Assembly (NCBI RefSeq): GCF_008831285.2
Contig: NC_045149.1
Span: 2,532,500 to 2,596,499 of the forward strand
Origin: Nymphaea colorata
Lineage: Eukaryota > Streptophyta > Magnoliopsida > Nymphaeales > Nymphaeaceae
Reading direction: 5' to 3'
Length of the DNA: 64,000 bases
This document shows positions 22,801 through 34,800 of the stretch, piece after piece (the first letter of the stretch is position 1; each line of letters starts with the position of its first letter). Position numbers and translations under genes: made by a program. The notes beneath the pieces were generated by a model. The model saw only the letters and a program-made list of their open reading frames with translations. It searched no databases and was not told where the DNA came from.

Positions 22801-25800
22801 CTTAGAAAACTTCATTAACATGCAGGATTAGGGTTTACAATGGTATAAGTATGCCTAAACCAGGACTCACTGGATCGGGTCCAGACCCAGACCCATACAT
22901 CAAGATTCGTCAACACAATACAAAATTCCAAATCTTAGAAGTGGATAGATGCCATGACTGAGGAAATTAAGTCCATGATGAATAATGACGTGTGAGACAT
23001 TATCCTATTCCTTGAAGGTGTGAAATCCATTAGTTGCAAATGGATATTTGAAACCAAAAGGGATTTATTAGGTAACATCAAAAAGTATAAAGCACGTCGT
23101 GTGACAAATGGTTTTACTCAAAAAGAATGCATTGATTATACAAAAACTTACTCTCCCATTTTGTCAACTCTTTTAGGATTATTATGACACTGGTGGCTCA
23201 TTTTGATTTAGAGTTACATCAGATAGATGTTAAAACAATATTTCTCAATGACGATATTAATGAAACGATATATATGCTGCAACTATAAAACTTTACTTCA
23301 AGAAATGCAAAGAAAATGGTTTACAAATTTAATAAATCCAGCTATGTATTAATGCAAGCTTCCAGTTAGTGGCATCACAAATTTCATCAAGCTGTGGTTT
23401 CATTTATCTTTGAGACTGATATTGCTGTTGAATGTGTATACCATAAGTTTAGTTGAGATAAATTTGTCTTCCTGGTTTTATATATTGTTGACATTCTGCT
23501 TGTAAGCAATGATGTCGGCTTGCAATATGAAACCAAGAGATTTCTATCAATAAAGTTTGATGTAAGACTTTTTGTTGGATCTAGATATTTTGGAGTCATT
23601 CTTGAGATATTCTTAAATTATCACAAAAGGTCTACACTGCTAAGGTGCTTCAAAGATATTGACATGAAAGATGGTAAGACAGAAGATACCCTATTGCCAA
23701 AGGAGATAAGTTTAGTCTTAGTCAATGCCCTAGGAATGAAGTTGAATCTAAAGAGATGGAAAAAAAATTTCTATGCATGTGTTGTGGGCAGTCTGATGTA
23801 TCTTAGATTTGTACTCATCTACATATTGCATATAGTTGCGATGTTGAGTAGATATCTAAGTAATCAAGGTATGGGTCATTGGAGAGCAGCCAAAGGGTAA
23901 TGTCATACTTACAAAGAACAAAGGATTTCATGCTCATATATAAGAAGTCAGATCAGTTGGAGGTCATTGGATATTTAGATTCCGGCAGTCGTAGAACCAA
24001 TTCGGGTTATGTGTATCTATTCGCTAAAAGAGTTATATCAAGGAAAAGTATTAAGCAGACACTAATAGCTATTTCCATCATGGCTTTAGAATTCATAGTT
24101 TGTTATGAAGCATACAATCATGCATTATGACAACAAAATTTTGTTATGAGGATGCACATTGTGAATGGTGTTGAAAGGCCACCAAGGTCATTTTGCGACA
24201 ATAATTTAGAAGTGCAATATTCTAATAACAGAAGCAATTTATCAAAATTGAAACATATCAAGTTTGATAAAAAAATGATACAAGATGGTCAGGTGTTTAT
24301 AGAGCACATTGAAACAAACTCCACAATTGCAGATCCACCCCACTAAGGGTTTAGCACTCCAGGTTTTTCACGACCATGTTGCTTGCATGGGTGTTTTATC
24401 ACTTGATGATATGTTGATTTTGTGAGAGTTTGTATTTTTGATTGCTCATATGTAATAGACACATTACAGTTTCTGCAAAAAACAATTGAAAGTTCTTTGG
24501 CTCCATTCTATCTTCATGTGCATATTTTTTATCTCAACAAGAAACTAAAGTAGGACTAGTTCAAAATATACATGTTATGATTATATTGCAGCAGTTCTCA
24601 TATTAGATATCCATCTATGTCATTGATTATATTAGCATTTGTGATCATTGATGGGTTTAGCGATTCTAAATATAGCAAATACCACTTTGATTTTATGTTA
24701 ATATAATCATGGACGAAATTGGTAGAAATGACATATGATAAGATGGAGGATTGAGCTCATACAGTTTTTCTATAATATACTATTGTGTAATGGCCTATTT
24801 GGCCTAAGTTGGAGATTGTTAGAATCATTATGTGGGTCTGTACAGTGTTGTACGTATCGTACGATACAAAATATCGTATCGAACATAAAATATGATACGA
24901 TACACCCCCCGATACATTTACGATACGAGCACCGTATCGTACGATACGGTTACGATACGACACGATACAAGTACGATACGGTAATTTTTATTGATTTTTT
25001 ATTATTTTTTGAGAATTTTTTACATTTTTTCTGATTATTTAAAAAAAAAGATACAATTATGATACGTTATGATATTTTACGATACAGCGTATCTTAAAGC
25101 CAGAAATACGGCTTACGATACACTTTTTACAACATTGGGTCTGTATATGTCATTAGTAATTTCAGATATTGTGTTAACTGAGAAAAAAATCTTCTAATCG
25201 ACTTTGAGTTGTATATGACCGCTTTTGGCTGGTGGTGGGCTTTTGGGAAAAGTCGGGCCTATTGGGTGTCTTCATTCAAGTGACAGTATGAAGGAAGAAT
25301 GAAAGGAAGTGAGAGGCCGGGGGGGAAAGGAAAACATAAAGTGATCAATTAAGATGAATATTTAACCATCTCATATGTTGTGAGGTAGTTTTTATATGTG
25401 TTGATACCAGTATGTAATTTTGGATTATGTGATCGGTTAAATCCAAAATTAGTTTCAATATAAAAGGTAGTGGTCCTCTAGGTCATACATAGAGGAAAAA
25501 GAATTATCCAGAGTTTTCTCTTTCTCTTCCCCATCTGAAAGAAACCACATGCTACGTAGAGGGTTTCAGAATAATTTGCTGCTGCTTTAATCGAGATGGA
25601 TTAAGGTATGTTTCTGCTTCTACCAATGTTATGATTCGATAATTCAACATGAAAGTGTATTTTTTTCGGAATATTCAGTTTCTATAAAGTATCAAGATGC
25701 AGCTGATTCAGGTGGAGCAACAGTCCCTTAAAGAACTGCTGGTGAAGGTGCTTAACAAGGACCATGCTAACCCAAAGAGCAATGCTACACACCGGATACA

Positions 25801-28800
25801 AGACGATGCAGAAGGCAACAAAGTAGTGGTTGCTGCTGATGGCAGTTCTCCAGCTACAAACTGGACAAAAGGTGCCATTCCTAAGAACAACAATAGTGAT
25901 GAGGATGATCGTTCCATTGACAACTACCCTCCACCACGACCCATTCCTAAGGGAATAGTCATCTAGACCTTGTTGACAACCATGGAGTGTTCATTCAACC
26001 CTCCAAAGGCTGCACAACCATTCCACCACAATTGTAAATTCGATGTACACAAGAGCCTTCCATAATATCTATAAATGCCCCACATATGAATGGAAGACCA
26101 ACAAGATTTGTGGGACCTTCCGAGGCGGAAGCCCCAAATTCCTTGGGTAAGGATTCCATTGGCTGGGGATTGCTTTGTTACTGTGTCCTTTATGCTAAGG
26201 AGCACCAAGAAAGGGGAGGTGGACGCTTGTATAGAGGTTGGGTAATGCACCGTGTTGTTCGTTTCATCTGTCTTGAAACGGCACCAACATCTCGTTGCCA
26301 ATTGACCCTATGAAGCACCTATTTTAAAGAATGTCTGCCAGGATATCAATACAGAAGCACATCCTCATTCAACAATTTTGCGAAGTATGTTGTATGCTCC
26401 CTTGAAGTGTAAGCATTCAGGTGGTCGTCGATGCCCATGTTACCGATCTCCTCTTGTAACCTATGTCACCTGAGTGTGGTGTGCAGGTGCTGGTGTGGGT
26501 GCACATGCAGCAATTTTTCAAAAAAGTATAGGTGCGGGTGCGCCAAGGATGTATATGTATGTATGTGTATATATGTATATACATCATTTGTTACATAGTT
26601 ATTTAACTGTTTTGTAGCCTTATTTATTTATATTTATATATAAACTTTTTGTATTAAAGAAAATTTAGGTATGTGCACATTTAAAATGATCAGTTTTGAC
26701 CCGGTTCAGTTAACTGAACTGAATGTACTGTGATGGAGAAGCACCAGCACCAACACTAGAGCCATTTAAAAGCACCCATGAGACATAGCCTGTAACACCA
26801 TCATCGACTTCGATTCCCTTGAAGATCTTATGCTCAATAAAATGCCAACAAAGCTAGTGAAGAAGGATGCCCTGTCTCACCTCGGGATAGGCATCAGTTG
26901 GGGGCCCAAAATTTAGAAGCCAGAGTGAGGTGTTTGTATTCTTGAAAATTCACAATCTAATAGGATGGATACAAGATGCTCATCAAGAGTGATGTTTATG
27001 TAAGATTTTGTTAAATCACCATCAGATGAGATCTAGAAGAAGACATGAGAGGAAGAGGAGAGACGAAGTCTGCACGAGAAGAGAGAGAGAAGAAAACAAG
27101 GGCCTTAGGGTTAGCACCCGCCCCATTCATTACTTAAAACTAATCACACTTAAAGTTACAAATAAAATACACAAAAAAATCAAATAAATTACAAGTTTGC
27201 TACCGCCCATATGCTAAATGGATCGGGTTTGGGTCTGACTCGACCCAGAAACCAAACCTTGACTTAACACTTAACCGTTTAGGTAACAATTTTCTCTCAT
27301 ATTCATGCCATGGCATTTTCCATGTTATGTGAGCTTTTGAAGATCCAGATAGTGTTTAGATTATGCATGTTGACCTTTGTCAAAGATTTGGAGGTTATAA
27401 ATAAAAAATCGAGGTTGAATGGTATAGGGTCTGTAAAAACGGTAAAAGCAGATAGAAAGAACACATGGATGTAACGTGGAAAACCCCTCAACTAGAGGGA
27501 AAAAACCACAGGTGAGGAGGACTGGTGCCCACTAGCCGCCAGACACTCTCTCTCTGGACATTCACACACTGAAAATTAGGGTTTACACAGGTTAAGTAGG
27601 GACATAACCACACACTGGATTGGGTCCAGATCCAGACCCATATAAGAGACCCAAATACCACATATGTCAACACTCCCCCTCAAATTGAACATACATATCA
27701 AACATGCCCAACTTGAATACATTTCTCTCAAACGAAGCCACAAGTAAGGCTTTAGTCAGAACATCAGCAGTTTGGTCCAATGTTGTACGTATCGTACGAT
27801 ACGACGTATCGTACGATACGTATCGTCTCGTTTGAAAAAAACGGTATGATACACCCCCCATATCGTAAAAAGGGAGTGTATCGGCCCTGTATCGCACGTA
27901 TTGTACGATACAGGGCCTGTATCGTACGATACGGGGCGATACACCTCGTATCGTACGATACGGGCTAAAAACGCAAAAGGGGGCCCGAGACCTAATTATT
28001 CGGCTTCTTTTTGAAATTTTTCTTCCGTTCTTCATTTCAAACGCTTGGATAGTGCTGTGAGGGAGGGCGATCGTTCATTTTCACCGTGAAAAACTTGATT
28101 TTCATCGTCAAATCGAAGATTAAGTGGTCGATTTGTGCGTGGGTGCTTGATTTTCGTGGGAAGGAAAGGAGTTTTCTTCATTTCAGACATTTCTTCTTCG
28201 TAAGGTATGAAATCTCATGTTCTTACCATGTATTCTTAATTTTTTACCGTATAATCGTAGATTGGAAGACTTTGAGTGTTTTTCATTAAGTTTACCATAG
28301 GATTTCGCTTTTTTTTTTTGAAGATATGGATCCTACATGGCAATGGTACGAAAGGGTGAAGGAGAATAACAGTTTGAAACTCAAATATGGCTTCTGTGAG
28401 AATACATTTTCAGGAGGGATTATTAGAATGAAACACCATTTGGCAGGGACCTCCAAAGATGCGTCTCCTTATGTTGGAGGACCAAACAAACCTTTGCCTC
28501 CATTTGTGCGTCAACAATGTTTAGATATGCTTCATGTTTTACATCAAAAGAGAATACAAAAAGAAATTGAAGATGCAGATGTAGGCTATAATGTACCTTT
28601 GGAAGATGAAGAAGAAGAGGAAGAAGCTTATGAATGTGATGATGAAGACAGTAGCAGTCTAAGAACAGATTTGGAGACCTCAAGAGGTAGAGATCGTAGA
28701 GGAAAAGAGATTATGTATGAAGGAGGTCGATCTGGCCTAACGGGAAGGAAGAGAAGAGGCACAACAGATATTAGGGCCAGGCGTGGTATGCGACCACCTA

Positions 28801-31800
28801 GTGGTAGAGTTCCTACTGGTAGGTCTAGTGTTGGCTCTATTAAGAGTTTTTTCCCTTCATATACCAGCCCAAGTGGTCAGCCGCAGATTCATGCTGCTAT
28901 GACATCTAAAGATATGCTATATCATGCACAAAAGCAGGTAGGGAAATGGTTTTATGATGCATGTATTCCATTTAATGCAGCTAATTCTTTTCAATTCCAA
29001 GCCATGGCAGATGCAATTGCTTCTATAGGCCCCGGATTCAAAATGCCATCATATCATCAGTTGAGGGGCAAAATTCTTCAGGATACAGTCAAAGAAGTGT
29101 CTGAGCATTGCGATGAGTTGAAATTATGTTGGAAGGAAACAGGTTGCTCCATTATGTCAGATGGTTGGACTGATACAAGGTCAAGAACACTTGTAAATTT
29201 TCTTGTTTATTGCCCTAAAGGTACAATGTTCTTGAAATCTCTTGACTTGTCTGATGTTCCTAAGACTGCTGAGATTTTATTCAATGTTTTTGATAATGTC
29301 GTACAAGAAGTTGGACCTGCAAACATTGTACAGTTTATTACAAATAATGCTGCAAATTATAGAGCTGCAGGAGATTTGTTATTTCAAAAGTATAGAACAT
29401 TTTATTGGAGTCCATGTGCCACTCATTGTGTTAATCTAATGCTTCAAGATCTTAATGAGATGCATGATATGAAATCAGCCATTGACCAATGTCAAGAGGT
29501 AACAAAATTTATCTATAATCATGCATATGTATTGAGTTTGATGAGAAAATTTACAAAAGGAGTTGAATTAATACGACCTGCACAAACTAGATTTGCCACA
29601 AATGTATTGACTGTGCAGAGTGTGGTGAAACAAAGAACTCCTTTGAGACAGATGTTTGCTAGTGAAGAATGGGCTGCATATCCACATGCTCATAAAAGAA
29701 ATGCTTCTTTAGTTGTGGATATTATATTCAATAACGTATTTTGGGAATCATGTATGAAGCTATTGAAGGTTTGTGTTCCATTAGTTAAGGTTCTCAGGTT
29801 GGCTGACAGCGAGGACAGACCTTCCATAGGGTACTTATATGAGGCTACGGACAAAGCAAAAGAGGTAATTCGAGACAACTTAAAGGAGAAGAAAAAGTTA
29901 TATATGCCCATATGGAAGATTATACATAAAAGGTGGACTGGACAGCTTCATCAACCTCTTCATGCAACAGCTTATTATCTAAATCCTGCAATTAGATTTT
30001 CTCCTACATTTAAGAAGGACAGAGAAGTCATGCATGGTTTGTTAGATTGTATTAATGTGTTAGTGGAAGATTCTACAGAACAAGATGCTGTGCACAATGA
30101 GTTGGATCTATATGATAGTTGTTTTCGGAACATGGGACTACCTGCCGCCGTTCGAGCCAGGACAACGATGCGTCCAGGTAAATACATAGAAATTTTTAAT
30201 TTACTTTGCATTTGTTACATTTGATTCTTTTAAAATTTTCACATTGATTTGTTATATTTTTGTTTAGATTTGTGGTGGAATAGGTATGGGTTTGATTGTC
30301 CAAACCTAGCACGTTTTGCAGTCAAAGTCCTCAGCCAGACATGCAGTGCTAGTGGATGCGAAAGGAACTGGAGTGTGTTCCAACATATCCATAGCAAAAA
30401 AAGGAATAGGCTCGAACATAAAAGGTTGAATGACCTTGTCTTTGTTCGATATAATATGAGGTTGAAACAAAGGTAATATAGGCATATAGCTTAATTAATG
30501 TTTACATTTTTTGTACAATATATTTATATGAAATTATATACTAACAAATTTTCTCTTATTTAATGTAGAGAATTAGAAAAATCATTAGCAAGGAAGCACA
30601 CATCTCAGTTCGATCCTATCAGCTTGGAAAATTTTGACGATCTAGAGCCATGGATTGAAGAAGAACCAACTACAATATTTGATGATGAAGATCTTGAATG
30701 CTTCAACCTTGAAGCTGAAGCAACAGAAGGCTTTGTTGATGAAGGAGAGTCTACTACTGCTGGTGCTGGTGCTGAATATGTTGGTGAAGATCTTCCAATT
30801 CTTGACGATGAAGAAGAAGAAGAAGATGAAGATGAAGATGATGAAGATTATGAATGATGAATTATGAATGAGAGTCAAGTCAAGAGTGCTTTCATTTTAT
30901 CTGTAACAAAAACTTAAGAGTTATGAATCTATGGTTGTTGAACACTTGATTGAATGTTTTATGACTTTATGGCTTATGGCCTTATGCTTTGTTGAATGAT
31001 ATTGTATTATTGTTATGAATTTTGATGTTTATGAATGATGAACGCGTAAGTTTATAGCAATAATAAGTCTATCATTATCTCAAACATGTTTTCTATGAAC
31101 AATTTATTTTTTTTAATTTTTTTTGATTTTTTTATGAATTTTCCGAATATTTTTTAAATTTTTTCTGATTTATTAATAATTTTTTAAAAAAATTTACGAT
31201 ACGGTTACGATACGTTACGATACGACGTATCTTAAAGCCTGACCGATACGGCTTACGATACGCGTTTTACAACATTGGTTTGGTCTTCAGACTTCATATA
31301 TAGTAGAATCAACTCTCTGACATTAATTCTCTCTCGGATGAAGTGACAGTCAATCTCGACATGCTTTGTTCGGTCATGTAACACAGGGTTGTTGGCCAGA
31401 TTAATTGCAGACTTGTTATTACAGTACATCTTCATAGGTCCTTCAGTCTCTATTCCAATATCAGTCAGCAATACTTTCAGCCACAGTAATTCTGACACTC
31501 CAGTAGAAACACCCTATATTCAGCCTCTGCACTTGAGCGGGAACAAACATCTTGCCTCTTGCTTCTCTAAACAACAAGATTTCCCCCCAAGTAGACGCAG
31601 TACCCTGAAGTAGATCTTCTAGTATCAATACAGCTTGCCCAGCCTGCATCTCAATACCCTTCGATCTCAATAGGCCCTTGCTTCACATATAGAAGTCCCT
31701 TGCCAGGATTCCTCTTCAAGTAACACAAGATTCTGTCGATAGCCTTCAAGTGAGTATCTGTAGGGGCGTGCATAAACTGACTCATTACATTTACGGCAAA

Positions 31801-34800
31801 TGTGATATCAGGTCTAGTCAGAGTGAGGTAGATCAATCTTCCCACTAAACGTTGATATCTTCCCTTAGCTTCTTCACAAAAAGGTTCTCCATCCTTAATA
31901 CTGAGTTTGTGTCCAACATCTAGAGGAGTAGAAGCCGGTCTACACCCTAGTTTTCCTGTCTCCTTCAGTAAATCCTGAGTATACTTTCTTTGATTTAGCA
32001 CAAGGGTCGTACCTGATCTAGCAATTTCAATACCAAGAAAATATCTTAGTTTACCAAGGTCATTGAGATCAAATTCAGCAGCCAGTAAACCCTTTAATCT
32101 TGTTATCTCATCTTCAACATCACCTGTAACAATCATATCATCAACATAGACTAACAAAAGGGTAACCTTACCCTCCTTCCTCTTTACAAACAGAGTATGA
32201 TCTCCGTTTCCTTGATTGTAACCATGTTTTCTCATTACAAGTCTAAGACGTTCAAACCATGCTCGAGGAGACTGCTTGAGCCCATACAAAGCTTTCTTCA
32301 GTTTACAGCATTTTCTCGGTTTCTCGTATCCTAGGGGCATACACATATACACTTCTCCTTCAAGATCTCCGTTGAGAAAAGCATTCTTAACGTCAAGTTG
32401 GCACATCTTCCTCTCCTTTAACACTGCTAGAGAAATAATAACTCTAACAGTCTTCATCTTCGCAACAAGAGCAAACGTCTCTAAGTAGTCAATCCCATAT
32501 TTCTGACTAAACCCCTTGGCAACCAGGTGAGCTTTGTACCTCTCAACATTCCCATCTGGTTTGTACTTAATGGTGTAGATCCACTTGGATCCAACCAGAT
32601 GAGCCGCTTCAAGGATCTCTACCACTTCCCATGTCCGGTTTCTGCTCAAGGCTTCCATCCCTTATTGCATAGCATGAGTCCACTTGGGATCACTTTGAGC
32701 ATGTTTCAGGGAGGTGACATCTTTGGTGACATAGGCACGACCAGTGGAAGGATCTCGATACTTGTACCCTTTTTGAGTGAGAGAATAATTAGAAATATGC
32801 CCTTAATCGACCTTGGATCAAGCTTTTTAATATTAGGACTGTGATTGTGAATAAAACAGACACAACCAAAAACTCTAGGTGGAAGAGAGAAAGGTTCACG
32901 ACTCCTCGATAACATAGAATGAGGAGTTTGCCCATTCAATACACGACTAGGCATACGGTTGATTAGATATGCACCGGTCAACATAGCATCCCCCAATACC
33001 TTTTTGGAATATGACGTTGAAAAAGAAGAGCCCGAGTCATATTCAGCAACTGGCGATTCTTTTGTTCAACAACTCCATTTTGAGGAGGAGTATAACTACA
33101 TGAAGTCTCATGAACAATTTATTTTTTTCGAAAGAAACTATCAACAGACTGACATGTATATTCACGAGCATTGTCAGACCGAAAGGTCTTAATAGATGCT
33201 CCATATTGAGTTTCCACATAAGCAATGAAAGTCTCTATGATAGTAGGAACTTCACTACGGTCTTCCAGCAAGTAAACAACGGTGTTACGAAAACAATCAT
33301 CTATAAAGGTGATAAAATACTGAAAACCATGACAAGAAGGAATTCCCGAAGGCCCCCACACATTAGAGTGAATCAAGGCAAACACCTCATTAAAACGATG
33401 GATAGAAACAAGGTATGACGCCCTAATATGTTTAGCCAGGTGACAGACATCACAAGACACCATAGTCATATCTAACCTAGAACATAAATCAAGAAACAAC
33501 TGTCTAAGAATTCCAAAAGGAAGGTGTCCAAGGCGTTCATGCCAATGCATAACCAACTGAAGGGAGTCCTCTCTACTCTTCTTTGTCTTGCTGGTAGCCA
33601 TCAAGAGAGCTCTAGCAGTATGCATGGGTAAACGATATAGCCCCTCAGAAACTAAACCAATCTCAATCCTATTCCCTATCACCAAGTCCTACAGAACACA
33701 CCGATCAACAAAAAAAATAAGTTCGCAATTCAACTCTTTTGTAATCTTGCTAACCGACAAGAGGTTCAAGGGAAGATGAGGAACATGTAGAGCATTGTGA
33801 GCTAAGAACTTGTTCAAAAGTGAGAGACTCCATTTTCCAGCTACAGAAATAGAGGAACCATCGGCAAGAGACACACGTTCCTTTCCTGACGAAAGCTTAT
33901 ACCCATGAAATACCTTAGGATCGCTAGTCATGTGGTGGGTAGCACCACTGTCAATAATCCACTCTCCCATATGAGAATCCGCCATCACAGAGGTCCATCA
34001 AAGCAGCGAAAGAACAGCTTAACAGTGGCCAGTTATTGCTGAACAAGGACAGTGAGCCAGCAACACAGTGGAGCGAGCGGCGACAACAGAGTAGCGGCCG
34101 ATAGGGAGCTCCATGACAAAACAAGCACAGCCAGGTGATGAGCTGTAGAATTGCCCAAAAAAGAGTTGTTCTCACGCCAACTCTCGACCTGAGAGAGCTA
34201 CGGACGACAAAGTTCTCACACCTGCCGAAAAAACCCAAAAATGGGCGGAAGTTACAGCTCAAATCTGAAGGACTTTGTGGTAGATCTCATTCCAACAAAT
34301 ACTCAGACAGGATCGCCCAGGAAAGAACTCCTCCACGACCAAAATTCAGCCCCAGCCAACCAAGGACGGAGACGGGATGAGAGCAGCGGTAGAGCTGGCG
34401 GCGCTCAGGCAACGACAGAAGCTTGACGATGACTGAGGACACACGAACGATGGGCAATACAGGGCGGCGGCGGAGGAAGGGCAGCGGCGGCGACAACGGG
34501 GGGATCTGGTTGACGGTAAATGCTGGGCGACGCTGGATATCGGAACAGCGTCAGACGATGAAGGACCAGCTACGGATGATGAAGGGCGTCTAGCGATGGA
34601 AAGGTCAGGGCCGGAACTTCACGGCCGACAAAAAATTTCACAAACTAGTCACGGGCTCTGATACCATGTAGAAATGGTAAAAGCAAATTGAAAGATGAAC
34701 ACACGGATGTACCGTGGAAAACCCCTCAACTAGAGGGAAAAAACCACCGGTGAGAAGGACTGTGCCCACTAGCTGCCAAACACTCTCTCTTGAATTATCA

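Larger units (their letters stand above)
17710..22915 (-). mobile_element. Ty1/copia element B, complete structure, decayed genes
   Basis: This 5,206-bp element has 241-bp LTRs, a primer site (22662-22674), a polypurine tract (17951-17961 on the minus strand) and a perfect CAATA target duplication. The two LTRs differ at about 11 of 241 positions by eye (about 95 percent identity). It lies inside copia A in opposite orientation. Gag-pol is in the copia order (integrase before reverse transcriptase) but is broken. Its LTRs have the same length and layout as those of elements C and F. Confidence 0.95.
17294..25649 (+). mobile_element. Ty1/copia element A, 5'-truncated, split by element B
   Basis: Copia pol sequence runs on the plus strand at 17294-17704 and resumes at 22921, with element B and one target duplication between the halves. 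Pol ends at about 24427, and a purine-rich tract is followed by the 3' LTR from 24817 (TGTTAGAATC). Gag, protease and integrase are absent, so the 5' part was lost. The LTR carries a hAT MITE (24843-25137) and a likely promoter TATAAAAG at about 25461. The right border (about 25649, ...TTCAACA) is an estimate. Confidence 0.8.

Noticed and set aside
24735-25034. Frames rich in Arg-Tyr-Asp across the MITE and hAT D ends
   Set aside because: They translate the CGTATCGTACGATACG palindromes, which have open frames on both strands.
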